Below are positions 9,085 through 17,810 of a DNA stretch of 64,000 nucleotides, piece after piece; within the stretch, counting starts at the first letter, position 1; each line of letters begins with the position of its first letter. This stretch comes from Microbacterium sp. ACRRU. GTDB taxonomy: Bacteria > Actinomycetota > Actinomycetes > Actinomycetales > Microbacteriaceae. The notes beneath the pieces were generated by a model. The model had not been told where the DNA came from. It was given only the letters and a program-made list of their open reading frames with translations, and ran no database searches. Where the stretch lies: positions 1-64,000 of the forward strand of contig NZ_JAKRNI010000010.1 in assembly GCF_022346945.1 (NCBI RefSeq), read 5' to 3'. The position numbers and the translations under genes are program-made.

Positions 9085-11136
9085 ATGACGGATGCCGTGA
9101 TCAATCCCCTCCTCGCTCCGACGCCCCTCCCCTACGACCTGCCCCCCTACGGGAGCATCCGGGTCGAGCACTACCTGCCCGCGTTCCGCGAGGCGTTCGC
9201 GGCGCAACGCGCCGAAGTGGACGCCATCACCGCGCAGACCGAGGCTCCGACGTTCGAGAACACCCTCGTCGCGCTCGAGCGCAGTGGTGCGTTGCTCGAT
9301 CGCGTCGCGCGGACCTTCTACACGGTGGCATCCGCCGACGGCACGCCCGAGGTCCAGGCCGTCGAAGAAGAGCTCGCCCCGCTCCTGTCGGCCCACCGCG
9401 ACGCGATCCAGCTGGATGCCGCCCTGTTCGCCCGTGTCACGGCCGTGTTCGAGACCCGGGACACGCAGGACCTGGATGCCGAGAGCCGATACCTCGTCGA
9501 GCGTCGGCACCGCGAGATGTCGCTCGCCGGCGCCGGGCTCGACGACGAGCAGAAGCAACGGCTCACCGACCTCAACCAGCGCCTCTCGACCCTGACCACG
9601 ACGTTCGAGAAGAACCTCCTGGCCGACACCAATGACCTGGCCGTGGTGTTCGACGACGCCGCCGAGCTCGACGGCCTGAGCGAGGGTGAGATGTCCGCCG
9701 CGGCACAGGCGGCGACCGAGCGCGGACTCGACGGCCGGTACGTCGTCACCTTGACGCTGTACACCGGCCACCCGTTCCTTGCGTCGCTGACGAACCGAGA
9801 GAGTCGGCGTCGGCTGCTGGAGGCGTCGCGCGCCCGTGGGACCCGCGGCAACGCTAACGACAACCGCGCGACGCTGCGCGAGATCGTGCGGCTGCGCGCC
9901 GAGCGCGCGGCTTTGCTGGGCTACCCGTCACACGCGGCGGCCGTTCTCGCCGACCAGACCGCGGGCTCACCGGATGCCGTGCACGACCTGCTTCGCCGCC
10001 TCGCCGTCCCCGCCGCCCGCAACGCACGCGCCGAGCAGGCGGCGCTGCAGCGGATCGCCGACGTCGACCGCATCCAGGTCGAGGCGCACGACTGGGCGTA
10101 CTACACCGAGAAGGTGCGCGCGGAGCAGTACGACCTGGACCGCGCTGCCCTGCGGCCCTGGTTCGAGGCCGAGCGCGTGCTGCGCGACGGTGTGTTCGCC
10201 GCCGCCGAACAGCTCTACGGCGTCCGCATCGCGGAGCGCCACGACCTGCAGGGCTACCACCCCGACGTGCGCGTGTTCGAGGTGCACAACGCCGACGGCA
10301 GCGAGCTGGGGCTGTTCCTGCTCGACCTGTACACCCGCGACTCCAAGCGCGGCGGGGCGTGGATGAACTCCATCGTGACGCAGTCGCGCCTGCGCGGCAC
10401 CAAGCCTGTCGTCGTGAACAATCTCAACGTCAACAAGCCCGCGCCGGGGACGGCGACGCTGTTGACCCTCGACGAGGTCACGACGCTGTTCCACGAGTTC
10501 GGGCACGCGCTGCACGGTCTTTTCGCGACGGTGACGTACCCGCATTTCGCCGGCACCGCGGTGCACCGCGACTTCGTGGAGTTCCCCAGCCAGGTGAACG
10601 AGATGTGGATCTTCTGGCCCGAGATCCTCGCGCACTACGCGCGACACCACGAAACCGGCGAGCCCCTTCCGGACGATGTCGTGGAGCGCCTGCACGCCTC
10701 GGAGGCGTTCAATCAAGGATTCGCCACGAGCGAGTACCTCGCGGCATCCTGGATCGACCAGGCCTGGCACGGCCTGAGCCTCGCCGAAGCCTCGGAGGAC
10801 ATCGACGTCGCCGCGTTCGAGGCCGCTGCTCTGGCGGACATCGGGCTCGACAATCCCGCCGTCCCGACACGGTATGCCTCGACCTACTTCGCGCACATCT
10901 TCAGCGGCGGTTACAGCGCCGGGTACTACTCGTACATCTGGAGCGAGGTGCTCGACGCCGACACCGTCGAGTGGTTCCGCGAGAACGGCGGGCTCACGCG
11001 CGAGAACGGCGACCGGTTCCGTCACCGTCTTCTCGGGGTCGGCGGTTCAGGCGACCCGCTCGAGGCCTACCGCGACTTCCGCGGCCGGGATGCCGAGATC
11101 CAGCCGCTGCTCGAGCGACGAGGCCTTACCGCATAG
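9085..11136 (+). CDS. dcp: M3 family peptidyl-dipeptidase / oligopeptidase (Dcp-like)
   Basis: 683-residue zinc metallopeptidase that degrades short peptides in the cytoplasm. The zinc-binding HEFGH motif is at residues 470-474 (TLFHEFGHALHG), with the usual downstream M3 region containing a conserved EFPSQ segment and a Tyr-rich C-terminal substrate loop (SGGYSAGYYSYIWSEVLDAD). Length and motifs fit the Dcp/OpdA subfamily; the final SGGYSAGYYSY segment favours Dcp. There is no signal peptide. It is a monocistronic gene ending against clpX, with a shared hairpin between them. Confidence 0.92.
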   Translation: MTDAVINPLLAPTPLPYDLPPYGSIRVEHYLPAFREAFAAQRAEVDAITAQTEAPTFENTLVALERSGALLDRVARTFYTVASADGTPEVQAVEEELAPLLSAHRDAIQLDAALFARVTAVFETRDTQDLDAESRYLVERRHREMSLAGAGLDDEQKQRLTDLNQRLSTLTTTFEKNLLADTNDLAVVFDDAAELDGLSEGEMSAAAQAATERGLDGRYVVTLTLYTGHPFLASLTNRESRRRLLEASRARGTRGNANDNRATLREIVRLRAERAALLGYPSHAAAVLADQTAGSPDAVHDLLRRLAVPAARNARAEQAALQRIADVDRIQVEAHDWAYYTEKVRAEQYDLDRAALRPWFEAERVLRDGVFAAAEQLYGVRIAERHDLQGYHPDVRVFEVHNADGSELGLFLLDLYTRDSKRGGAWMNSIVTQSRLRGTKPVVVNNLNVNKPAPGTATLLTLDEVTTLFHEFGHALHGLFATVTYPHFAGTAVHRDFVEFPSQVNEMWIFWPEILAHYARHHETGEPLPDDVVERLHASEAFNQGFATSEYLAASWIDQAWHGLSLAEASEDIDVAAFEAAALADIGLDNPAVPTRYASTYFAHIFSGGYSAGYYSYIWSEVLDADTVEWFRENGGLTRENGDRFRHRLLGVGGSGDPLEAYRDFRGRDAEIQPLLERRGLTA

Positions 11137-11141
11137 AGCGG

Positions 11142-11178
11142 CGATGGTCCCGGCCGCGCGGAGCGGTCGGGGCCATCG
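11142..11178. terminator. Bidirectional terminator between the M3 peptidase gene and clpX
   Basis: A stem of about 16 pairs (CGATGGTCCCGGCCGC with GCGGTCGGGGCCATCG, two G-U pairs) and a five-base loop lies between two convergent genes. Confidence 0.7.
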
Positions 11179-11189
11179 TCAGCGGGAAC

Positions 11190-12458
11190 TCAGGCGCTCT
11201 TGCGCTTCTGCGCGAGCACCTCGGTCGCGGCCGCTCCGTCTTCGACCGACGCGCGCGTGATGACGACCTTCGCCACGTCATCGGCGGACGGGATGTCGAA
11301 CATGACCGGGCCGAGGACGTCTTCGAGGATCGCCCGAAGGCCGCGGGCACCCGTCTTGCGGGCGACAGCGAGATCGGCGATGGCGCGCAGCGCCTCTTCC
11401 TCGAACTCGAGCTGGACACCGTCGAGCTCGAACATGCGCTGGTACTGCTTGACGAGCGCGTTCCGCGGCGCCGTGAGGATCTCCATCAGGGCGTCCTGGT
11501 CGAGAGGCGACACGGATGCCACGACGGGCAGGCGACCGATGAACTCGGGGATCAGACCGAACTTGTGCAGGTCTTCGGGGAGCACCTCGCTGAAGAGATC
11601 GGGTGCGTCCTCTTTGCGGTGCAGCGGCGCGCCGAAGCCGACGCCGTGCTTGCCCACGCGGGCGGAGATGATCTCTTCGAGACCCGCGAACGCACCGGCC
11701 ACGATGAACAGCACGTTCGTCGTGTCGATCTGGATGAACTCCTGGTGCGGGTGCTTGCGGCCGCCCTGCGGCGGGACCGAGGCGACCGTACCCTCGAGGA
11801 TCTTCAGCAACGCCTGCTGCACACCCTCGCCGGAGACGTCACGGGTGATGGAGGGGTTCTCGGCCTTGCGGGCGATCTTGTCGACCTCGTCGATGTAGAT
11901 GATGCCCGTCTCGGCGCGCTTGACGTCGAAGTCGGCGGCCTGCAGGAGCTTGAGGAGGATGTTCTCGACGTCTTCGCCGACATAGCCGGCCTCGGTGAGC
12001 GCCGTGGCATCCGCGACCGCGAACGGCACGTTGAGGCGCTTCGCGAGCGTCTGCGCGAGGTACGTCTTGCCGCAGCCGGTCGGACCGAGGAGCAGGATGT
12101 TGCTCTTGGCGATGTCGATCTCTTCGGCGCGCTGCTCGGCGGGCTGAAGGGTGCCGTGGGCGCGCACGCGCTTGTAGTGGTTGTACACGGCGACCGCCAG
12201 GGCACGCTTCGCGGGCTCCTGGCCCACCACGTACTCCTCGAGGAAGCCGAAGATCTCGCGGGGCTTCGGCAGATCGAAGTCGGTGACCTCGCCGGAGGAC
12301 GACTCGGCCATGCGCTCTTCGATGATCTCGTTGCACAGCTCGACGCACTCGTCGCAGATGTACACGCCCGGACCGGCGATCAGCTGCTGCACCTGCTTCT
12401 GGCTCTTGCCGCAGAAGGAGCATTTGAACAGATCGGCGCTCTCCCCGATGCGTGCCAT
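11190..12458 (-). CDS. clpX: ATP-dependent Clp protease ATP-binding subunit ClpX
   Basis: 422-residue AAA+ unfoldase that recognises tagged proteins, unfolds them and feeds them into ClpP. The N-terminal zinc finger uses C13, C16, C35 and C38. Walker A GPTGCGKT is at residues 125-132, Walker B is in [13 protein letters not shown], and the ClpP-docking loop is in the second half. Start at ATG 12456-12458 follows AGGGAGG. It lies downstream of clpP1-clpP2 on the same strand, but a strong terminator and a palindromic repeat separate them and it has its own -10 box, so it is probably a separate transcript. Confidence 0.98.
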   Translation of the reverse strand: MARIGESADLFKCSFCGKSQKQVQQLIAGPGVYICDECVELCNEIIEERMAESSSGEVTDFDLPKPREIFGFLEEYVVGQEPAKRALAVAVYNHYKRVRAHGTLQPAEQRAEEIDIAKSNILLLGPTGCGKTYLAQTLAKRLNVPFAVADATALTEAGYVGEDVENILLKLLQAADFDVKRAETGIIYIDEVDKIARKAENPSITRDVSGEGVQQALLKILEGTVASVPPQGGRKHPHQEFIQIDTTNVLFIVAGAFAGLEEIISARVGKHGVGFGAPLHRKEDAPDLFSEVLPEDLHKFGLIPEFIGRLPVVASVSPLDQDALMEILTAPRNALVKQYQRMFELDGVQLEFEEEALRAIADLAVARKTGARGLRAILEDVLGPVMFDIPSADDVAKVVITRASVEDGAAATEVLAQKRKSA

Positions 12459-12501
12459 GCCCGTGCCTCCCTATCCCCGGCCACTCGCCCGAGTGACTTT
12501 G

Positions 12502-12507
12502 AGCCTA
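12502..12507 (-). promoter_or_regulatory. Candidate -10 box for clpX (TAGGCT)
   Basis: TAGGCT on the minus strand, 43 bases before the clpX start, with a good ribosome site AGGGAGG in the leader. Confidence 0.5.
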
Positions 12508-12591
12508 ACCGCTGCCCGTGACATTCGAGGGCATTTGCGCGAGTGCCGTCGCTGTGATCGCCACGGGCGGACACGGACGCCCCCCTCCCCG

Positions 12592-12655
12592 GCGTGAGTC
12601 GCCGGGATTTGTCGCCATGCGCACCGCGCAGGCGACAAATCCTGGCGACTCACGC
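12592..12655. repeat. Intergenic palindromic repeat, family 1, copy A
   Basis: Two 25-base arms (12592-12616 and 12631-12655) match as an inverted repeat at 24 of 25 positions; the core is GTGAGTCGCC(G/A)GGATTTGTCGCC. The 14-base centre contains TGCGC/GCGCA, which extends the hairpin. Copies B (18465) and C (32604) share the arm sequence. It lies between the clpP operon terminator and clpX. It is extragenic and REP-like; function unknown. Confidence 0.9.
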
Positions 12656-12675
12656 ATTCGCGGCGGGCAGAGACG

Positions 12676-12709
12676 ACGATGCCCCGCCGGTGTTCCGGCG
12701 GGGCATCGT
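12676..12709 (-). terminator. Terminator of the clpP1-clpP2 operon
   Basis: A perfect 15-pair stem ACGATGCCCCGCCGG/CCGGCGGGGCATCGT with a four-base loop lies 11 bases after the clpP2 stop. Confidence 0.85.
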
Positions 12710-12720
12710 GACGCGGGCGG

Positions 12721-13383
12721 TCAGGCGGTGAGGGCCGCCGGGACGCGCTTGCGGGTCGTCAGCACCTGGTCGACGATGCCGTACTCCATCGCCTCCTGGG
12801 CGGAGAGGATCTTGTCGCGATCGATGTCCTTGTTGACCTTGGCGACGTCCTGTCCGGTGTGGCGGGCCATCGTCTCCTCCAGCCACGTGCGCATGCGCAT
12901 GATCTCGGCCGCCTGGATCTCGATGTCCGACGCCTGACCGTGACCGGACTCGCCGACCGCGGGCTGGTGGATCAGGATGCGGGCGTTCGGCAGCGCCAGA
13001 CGCTTGCCCGGGGCACCGGCCGCAAGCAGCACGGATGCCGCGGAGGCGGCCTGGCCGAGCACGACCGTCTGGATCTGCGGCGACACGTACTGCATCGTGT
13101 CGTAGATCGCGGTCATGGCCGTGAACGAGCCACCGGGCGAGTTGATGTACATGATGATGTCGCGGTCGGGGTCCTGCGACTCGAGCACGAGCAGCTGGGC
13201 CATCACGTCATCGGCCGAGGCGTCGTCGACCTGGACGCCCAGGAAGATGACGCGGTCTTCGAACAGCTTGTTGTACGGGTCCTGGCGCTTGTAGCCGTAG
13301 GCCGTCCGCTCCTCGAACTGGGGCAGGATGTAGCGGCTGCTCGGCATGTGCGCGGCGCCGCCGCCGAAGGTGGGAGTGTGCAT
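12721..13383 (-). CDS. clpP2: ATP-dependent Clp protease proteolytic subunit, second copy (ClpP2)
   Basis: 220-residue serine peptidase subunit. The catalytic Ser is residue 114 (in GQAASAAS), His is 139 (LIHQP), and the Asp lies near 188. It has the long N-terminal tail (about 40 residues before EDRVIFLG) usual for the second ClpP of actinobacteria. It forms a mixed ring with ClpP1, encoded 29 bases upstream in the same operon, and works with ClpX or ClpC. The start at 13381-13383 follows AGGAAAGGA. A shorter start at MPSSRY, 12 residues in, is possible. Confidence 0.97.
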   Translation of the reverse strand: MHTPTFGGGAAHMPSSRYILPQFEERTAYGYKRQDPYNKLFEDRVIFLGVQVDDASADDVMAQLLVLESQDPDRDIIMYINSPGGSFTAMTAIYDTMQYVSPQIQTVVLGQAASAASVLLAAGAPGKRLALPNARILIHQPAVGESGHGQASDIEIQAAEIMRMRTWLEETMARHTGQDVAKVNKDIDRDKILSAQEAMEYGIVDQVLTTRKRVPAALTA

Positions 13384-13412
13384 TGCGGTGTCCTTTCCTC
13401 TCGCCCTCGGCC

Positions 13413-13997
13413 TCAGGCCGCGGTCCCGCCGCCGCCGGCGACGTCGGTCGCGTGCTCGCGGATGTGGTCGACGAAGCCGTACTCGAGCGCCTCGTCGGCG
13501 GTGAACCAGCGGTCACGGTCACCGTCGGCGTTGATCTGCTCGACGCTCTTGCCGGTCTGCGCCGCGGTGATCTCGGCGAGACGCTTCTTCATGTCGAGGA
13601 TGAGCTGCGCCTGCGTCTGGATGTCGCTCGCGGTTCCGCCGAAGCCACCGTGCGGCTGGTGCAGCAGCACGCGCGCGTTCGGGGTGACGTAGCGCTTGCC
13701 CTTGGTGCCGCTGGTGAGCAGCAGCTGACCCATCGACGCGGCCATACCGATACCGACGGTGACGATGTCGTTCGGAACGAACTGCATGGTGTCGTAGATG
13801 GCCATGCCGGCCGTGATCGAGCCGCCGGGCGAGTTGATGTAGAGGTAGATGTCCTTCTGCGAGTCTTCCGCCGCGAGCAGCAGGATCTTGGCGCAGATCT
13901 CGTTGGCGTTCTCGTCACGCACCTCCGAACCGAGCCAGATGATGCGGTCCTTGAGCAGCCTGTCGAAGACGCTCGTTGCCATAAGGGGTTCGGGCAT
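13413..13997 (-). CDS. clpP1: ATP-dependent Clp protease proteolytic subunit, first copy (ClpP1)
   Basis: 194-residue ClpP subunit with catalytic Ser88 (GMAASMG) and His113 (LLHQPHGG), and a C-terminal region with [16 protein letters not shown]. The start at ATG 13995-13997 was chosen because GAAGAGGAG lies six bases upstream; a longer reading of nine more residues has no ribosome site. It is the first gene of the clpP1-clpP2 pair. In actinobacteria the two ClpP paralogues assemble into one hetero-tetradecamer that is essential in several species. Confidence 0.97.
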   Translation of the reverse strand: MPEPLMATSVFDRLLKDRIIWLGSEVRDENANEICAKILLLAAEDSQKDIYLYINSPGGSITAGMAIYDTMQFVPNDIVTVGIGMAASMGQLLLTSGTKGKRYVTPNARVLLHQPHGGFGGTASDIQTQAQLILDMKKRLAEITAAQTGKSVEQINADGDRDRWFTADEALEYGFVDHIREHATDVAGGGGTAA

Positions 13998-14026
13998 GTG
14001 TGCTCCTCTTCCGGTGATCTGCAACG

Positions 14027-14032
14027 AATCTA
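14027..14032 (-). promoter_or_regulatory. Candidate -10 box for clpP1-clpP2 (TAGATT)
   Basis: TAGATT on the minus strand about 30 bases before the clpP1 start. In related bacteria this operon is controlled by ClgR, but I could not identify a clear ClgR box. Confidence 0.45.
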
Positions 14033-14075
14033 CCGGCGTGGTTCGGGACCGGTCGCCGTGTTCGCCGCGGGCGGA

Positions 14076-14564
14076 TCAGGCGTGTCCGTCCGCGATCTCG
14101 CGGGCGTATCCGGTCACGGAGCGGGTGTAGAGCGGCAGGTGCGGGGCGAGAGCCAGGAGGGCGATGGATGCCGCCCGCTCCGTGTCTCCGGAGGACACCA
14201 ACGCGAGCGCGTAGAACGCGGCGGCCGCGTCGTGCAGCGGTCCTCGCGGCTCGCGCTCGTACTCCCCGCGAAGCATCTCCCGGGCCTCGTCGACCTTTCC
14301 CAGGTTGCGGATCGTACTCGCCAGCTGGATCGTCGCCCGCGCACGGCGGTTCTCGTCCAGGCCGCCGGTTAGCGCGCGTCGGTAGAGCACCTCTGCCTCG
14401 GCCTCGAGGCCCGCGGAGTCACGGGCCCCGGCGCGCTCGAACAAGGCGACGGGGTCGTCCTCCGAGCGTTCGGCGGCCAGCGCATCGATGGCCGCGATCA
14501 CCTCATCCTCGGTCAGCGCCGCGTCATCCCAGACCGCATCGACGCGGCTCTGCCAGTCGTTCAC
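14076..14564 (-). CDS. Tetratricopeptide-repeat-like protein
   Basis: 162 residues, almost wholly alpha-helical, with TPR-like helix pairs such as DSAGLEAEAEVLYRRALTGGL and ARATIQLASTIRNLGKVDEAREML. It is probably a scaffold or adaptor in the cytoplasm; no catalytic motif. The GTG at 14562-14564 was chosen because AAGGGAGAA stands 6-8 bases upstream; the open frame continues another 21 residues without a ribosome site. It lies between trigger factor and clpP1 on the same strand, followed by the clpP1 promoter. Specific role not recognised. Confidence 0.75.
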   Translation of the reverse strand: MNDWQSRVDAVWDDAALTEDEVIAAIDALAAERSEDDPVALFERAGARDSAGLEAEAEVLYRRALTGGLDENRRARATIQLASTIRNLGKVDEAREMLRGEYEREPRGPLHDAAAAFYALALVSSGDTERAASIALLALAPHLPLYTRSVTGYAREIADGHA

Positions 14565-14612
14565 CCGTGTTCTCCCTTCGTCCTGAGTCGCGCCTGCCCG
14601 GCACTCCCCGTT

Positions 14613-14667
14613 GAGTGTCCAAGACACGCGGTTGCGCGCCGACGCGGTCGGCGTGTCGTGGACACTC
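14613..14667. repeat. Intergenic palindromic repeat, family 2 (copy D)
   Basis: Inverted arms GAGTGTCCAAGACACGC (14613-14629) and GCGTGTCGTGGACACTC (14651-14667) match at 16 of 17 positions around a 21-base GC-rich centre. Unlike the family 1 arms, the sequence is based on GTGTCC/GGACAC. It lies between the trigger factor and TPR genes. Only one copy is seen in the window. Confidence 0.75.
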
Positions 14668-14741
14668 GATCGGCGAGGCGGCGACGAAAACAGGGGGCGG
14701 ATGCCATGGCATCCACCCCCTGTCGACGTGACGGACGAGCT

Positions 14742-16199
14742 TTACTCGCTGTCGGCGGCCTTCTTCTTCGCCGGGGCGCGCTTCTTGGCGGGAGCCTTCT
14801 TGGGGGCTTCCTCCGCCGGGGCCTCTTCGGCCTCGACGACGGCGTCCGCGTCGGCGGCGGCGTCGGCGTTCTCCTGCGCCTCCTCGACGACCTCGTCCTC
14901 GGCGTCGGTGGGCTCTTCGCCCTCGACGGCGACGAAACCGGTCAGGTCGACAGGCTTGCCGTTGGTGTCGACGACGGTGACCTTGCCGAGGGCGATCGCG
15001 AGCGCCTTGTTGCGGGCGACCTCACCGACCATGGCGGGCAGCTGGTTGCCCTGCTGCAGCGCGTTGACGAAGTCCTGCGGGGCCATGCCGTACTGGGCGG
15101 CCGACTGGATGAGGTACTGCGTCAGCTCGTCCTGCGACACCTGGACGTTGGCATCCTCGGCGATCTTGTCGAGGACCATCTGCGTGCGGAACTGCTTCTC
15201 GCTGGCCTCGGTCACCTCGGCGCGGTGCGCGTCGTCGTCGAGACGGTTCTCACCCTCGAGGTGGTTGTGCACCTCGTCCTCGATGAGCTGCGGCGGCACG
15301 GGGATCTCGACGGCCTCGAGCAGGGCCTCGACGAACTTGTCGCGTGCCGCGGCACCCTGCGTGAACACCGACTGCTCGGACACGCGCTCGGCGAGGGACG
15401 CACGGAGCTCTTCGAGGGTGTCGAACTCGGATGCCATCTGCGCGAAGTCGTCGTCGGCGTCGGGGAGCTCGCGCTCCTTGACGGCGGTGATGGTGACCGC
15501 GACCTCGGCCTCTTCACCGGCGTGGTCGCCACCGACGAGCTTGGAGCGGAAGGTGGTCTGCTCGTCGGCGGTGAGCGAGTCGATGGCCTCGTCGATGCCC
15601 TCGAGCAGCTCGCCGGAGCCGACCTCGTAGGAGACGCCCTCGGCGCGGTCGATCTCGTTGCCGTCGATCGTGGCGACGAGGTCGAGCTCGACGAAGTCGC
15701 CCTTCGCGGCGGGACGGTCCACGGTCACGAGCGTGCCGAAGCGGGCGCGCAGGCGGTCGAGCTCGGCATCCACCGCGGCCTCGTCGGTCTCGACGGCGTC
15801 GACGGTCACGGTGATCGTGTCGTAGGCGGGCAGGTCGAACTCGGGGCGCACGTCGACCTCGACGTCGACGACCAGGTCGCCCGAGAAGTCCTTGAGCTCG
15901 GGGAGCTCGACGATCTCGGCACTGGGACGGCCGATGACGCGGAGTTCCTGCGCCTCGACGGCCTGGCGGTAGAACCCGTCGAGACCCTCGTTGACGGCGT
16001 GCTCGATGACGGCGCCGCGGCCGATGCGCTGGTCGATGATCGGCGCGGGCACCTTGCCCTTGCGGAAGCCGGGGATCTGTACGTCCTGAGCGATGTGCTC
16101 GTAGGCGTGGGTGATGCTCGGCTTGAGCTCTTCGGGCGAGACCGTGATGTGGAGCTTGACCCGGGTCGGGCTGAGCTTCTCGACGGTGCTGTTGACCAT
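14742..16199 (-). CDS. tig: Trigger factor (ribosome-associated chaperone and prolyl isomerase)
   Basis: 485 residues. The N-terminal ribosome-binding domain carries the signature in the loop GFRKGKVP near residues 45-52. A FKBP-type isomerase domain follows (residues about 160-240), and a helical C-terminal chaperone domain. After about residue 430 there is a low-complexity tail, first rich in Glu/Ala/Asp, then Lys/Ala/Pro ([20 protein letters not shown]), which is longer than in E. coli (432 residues). The start MVNSTVEKL follows GAGGAG. It lies just downstream of tRNA-Pro on the same strand. Confidence 0.97.
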   Translation of the reverse strand: MVNSTVEKLSPTRVKLHITVSPEELKPSITHAYEHIAQDVQIPGFRKGKVPAPIIDQRIGRGAVIEHAVNEGLDGFYRQAVEAQELRVIGRPSAEIVELPELKDFSGDLVVDVEVDVRPEFDLPAYDTITVTVDAVETDEAAVDAELDRLRARFGTLVTVDRPAAKGDFVELDLVATIDGNEIDRAEGVSYEVGSGELLEGIDEAIDSLTADEQTTFRSKLVGGDHAGEEAEVAVTITAVKERELPDADDDFAQMASEFDTLEELRASLAERVSEQSVFTQGAAARDKFVEALLEAVEIPVPPQLIEDEVHNHLEGENRLDDDAHRAEVTEASEKQFRTQMVLDKIAEDANVQVSQDELTQYLIQSAAQYGMAPQDFVNALQQGNQLPAMVGEVARNKALAIALGKVTVVDTNGKPVDLTGFVAVEGEEPTDAEDEVVEEAQENADAAADADAVVEAEEAPAEEAPKKAPAKKRAPAKKKAADSE

Positions 16200-16272
16200 G
16201 CGGTGTGTTCTCCTCGTGTGGCCCGCGCGCACGCGGGGGCCGGCTAGGCCTGTGGTCTGTGGGGCCGTTGCG

Positions 16273-16346
16273 TCGGGGCGACAGGATTTGAACCTGCGGC
16301 CTCCCGCTCCCAAAGCGGGCGCTCTACCAAGCTGAGCTACGCCCCG
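16273..16346 (-). tRNA. tRNA-Pro (anticodon UGG)
   Basis: 74 bases. Acceptor CGGGGCG/CGCCCCG, D-arm with GCTCAGCTTGGTAGAGC, anticodon loop TTTGGGA with anticodon TGG, T-arm with GGTTCAAATCC, discriminator A. The terminal CCA is not encoded. Confidence 0.97.
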
Positions 16347-16386
16347 GGGCGACGCGCAAGACGCGTTCGACGAAACGACCCCTGAA

Positions 16387-16392
16387 AGTCTA
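16387..16392 (-). promoter_or_regulatory. Candidate -10 box for tRNA-Pro (TAGACT)
   Basis: TAGACT on the minus strand 40 bases before the tRNA 5' end. Confidence 0.45.
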
Positions 16393-16580
16393 GTCGATCG
16401 AGGTGCGGGGGCCGATCTGAGAGACGATCGGATGCCGTGTGGTTCGTCGCGGACGCCGTGTCCGCGGTCGCGAGACCAGGCGGGGGCTCGAGAACAGGCC
16501 GTCGCGGACGGGATTCGCCTGTTGCGGGCACATCCCCTGTTCTTGCGACGCGGGTGTTCGTGACATCGTCTGGCGTGAAG

Positions 16581-16586
16581 TAGAGT
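16581..16586 (+). promoter_or_regulatory. Candidate -10 box for tRNA-Gly (TAGAGT)
   Basis: TAGAGT 25 bases before the tRNA, with a GTGACA-like -35 at about 16559-16564 (spacing 16). The remaining sequence from 16393 to 16558 holds nothing I can identify. Confidence 0.45.
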
Positions 16587-16611
16587 TGTGGATGCTGCGG
16601 TTCGCCGCCGC

Positions 16612-16685
16612 GGGGATGTAGCTCAATGGTAGAGCCTCAGTCTTCCAAACTGATGGTGCGGGTTCGATTCCCGTCATCCCCTCCA
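16612..16685 (+). tRNA. tRNA-Gly (anticodon UCC)
   Basis: 74 bases including an encoded CCA. Acceptor GGGGATG/CATCCCC, D-arm GCTCAATGGTAGAGC, anticodon stem TCAGT/ACTGA with loop CTTCCAA (anticodon TCC), T-arm GGTTCGATTCC, discriminator T as usual for bacterial tRNA-Gly. Confidence 0.97.
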
Positions 16686-16687
16686 CA

Positions 16688-17062
16688 TCACTCGGTCCCT
16701 CCGGTTTCGCTCAGAACCGCCTGGAACGACTCCGGGAGAACCACGTTCTCGCCCGCCCCGGCGAAGAACGCCGCAACCTGCAACGGCCGGTACCCCGCGA
16801 TCCCGCAGCCCACCTCGGTGACGAGGAACCGCAGCTCGGGATGCTCGGCCGCGAAGGCGACGAACCGCCGCGCCTGCTCCTCGAACACGGCGAGCCCCGA
16901 CATCGTGTCGATGCCGTACGACTGGCCTTGCAACCCCTCCGCCTGCCCCCAGACGGCACCGAAGCGATCGAGGGCGAACCGCGCCGCCCCACCCCCGTGA
17001 GCTCCGGACGCGTTCGAGCCGAAGACGAAGACCTCACCGGGTTCCAGACTGTCGATGCGCAT
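16688..17062 (-). CDS. A1S_2505-like (macro-related) protein
   Basis: 124 residues with the pattern VFVFGSNASGAHGGGAARFA at the N-terminus, then GLQGQSYGID and a late LVTEVGCGIAGY. This pattern resembles the A1S_2505 family (often labelled phage non-structural protein), distantly related to macro domains that bind ADP-ribose. Binding or hydrolysis of ADP-ribose adducts is therefore conceivable, but I cannot show it. The ATG at 17060-17062 is preceded at six bases by TAGCGT, a leaderless-type promoter. The gene ends two bases from the tRNA-Gly on the opposite strand. No phage genes are nearby. Confidence 0.7.
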   Translation of the reverse strand: MRIDSLEPGEVFVFGSNASGAHGGGAARFALDRFGAVWGQAEGLQGQSYGIDTMSGLAVFEEQARRFVAFAAEHPELRFLVTEVGCGIAGYRPLQVAAFFAGAGENVVLPESFQAVLSETGGTE

Positions 17063-17068
17063 GGCGAC

Positions 17069-17074
17069 ACGCTA
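17069..17074 (-). promoter_or_regulatory. Leaderless-type -10 box (TAGCGT) for the macro-like gene
   Basis: TAGCGT, six bases (GTCGCC), ATG on the minus strand. Confidence 0.55.
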
Positions 17075-17249
17075 CGCGCGGCGGCGAGACGCGCCACGGG
17101 GTTGCGGTGGGGAGGTTCCCGCCGGCAGCGCGTCGTGGGCCCGCCGAACGATCGAAGGACGGCAGTTCGCTGCGCCTCGCGAGCCGAAGCGGCACATCAT
17201 CGTGGCTGCACAGACCTCCGGCGCGTCACCGAACCGCAGCCCCGCTCGG

Positions 17250-17789
17250 TCAGTCGCCCCGCACGGCCCCCGCGTGCCGCTCCACATGCGCGAGATACGT
17301 CTGCGCGTTCCGCAGGATGCCCTCCCGCTCCTCCGTCGTGAGCAACCGCCGCACCTTGGCGGGGACTCCGGCGACGAGCGACCCCTCCGGCACCACCGTG
17401 CCCTCGAGCACGACCGCTCCCCCGGCCACGAGGCATCCGGGGCCGATCACCGCACCCGAGAGCACGACGCTCCCCATCCCGATGAGCGAGCCGTCGCCGA
17501 TCGTGCACCCGTGCACCACCGCGTTGTGCCCGACGGAGACGTCGGCGCCGATCGTCACGGGGCGCCCGCGGTCGACGTGGACCGACACGTTGTCCTGCAG
17601 GTTGCTGCGCGGGCCGACCACGATCGCGGCGCTGTCCCCACGGACGACCGCGTTGTACCAGACGCTCGACCCCTCGCTCAGCGTCACGTCACCCACCACC
17701 CGCGCACCGGATGCCACAAAGGCCGTCTCGTGCACCTGCGGGGTCGCGTCGGGAAGGGCGAGGACAGTGGCATCCGGGGCGATCGTCAT
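17250..17789 (-). CDS. Gamma carbonic anhydrase family protein
   Basis: 179 residues built from hexapeptide repeats ([LIV]GxxxxI-type) forming a left-handed beta-helix. Candidate zinc ligands are the histidines in NVSVHVD and VGHNAVVHGC, matching the family pattern. Close relatives (YrdA, PaaY, CaiE) are trimers, and many have weak or no measured carbonic anhydrase activity. The ATG at 17787-17789 has TAGTCT seven bases upstream, a leaderless-type promoter. It is divergent from dps, sharing a 139-base regulatory region. Confidence 0.9.
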   Translation of the reverse strand: MTIAPDATVLALPDATPQVHETAFVASGARVVGDVTLSEGSSVWYNAVVRGDSAAIVVGPRSNLQDNVSVHVDRGRPVTIGADVSVGHNAVVHGCTIGDGSLIGMGSVVLSGAVIGPGCLVAGGAVVLEGTVVPEGSLVAGVPAKVRRLLTTEEREGILRNAQTYLAHVERHAGAVRGD

Positions 17790-17796
17790 GCCGCCG

Positions 17797-17802
17797 AGAC
17801 TA
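17797..17802 (-). promoter_or_regulatory. Leaderless-type -10 box (TAGTCT) for the carbonic anhydrase gene
   Basis: TAGTCT, seven bases (CGGCGGC), ATG on the minus strand. Confidence 0.55.
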
Positions 17803-17810
17803 CCGCCGGA

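Noticed and set aside
12471..12653. Small minus-strand open frame across palindrome A
   Set aside because: Coding potential comes from the repeat itself; similar frames appear at copy B, so this is an artefact of the shared repeat sequence.
16439..16621. Possible small gene before tRNA-Gly
   Set aside because: Cysteine/arginine-rich translation, no ribosome site, and it runs into the tRNA; the tRNA promoter lies inside it.
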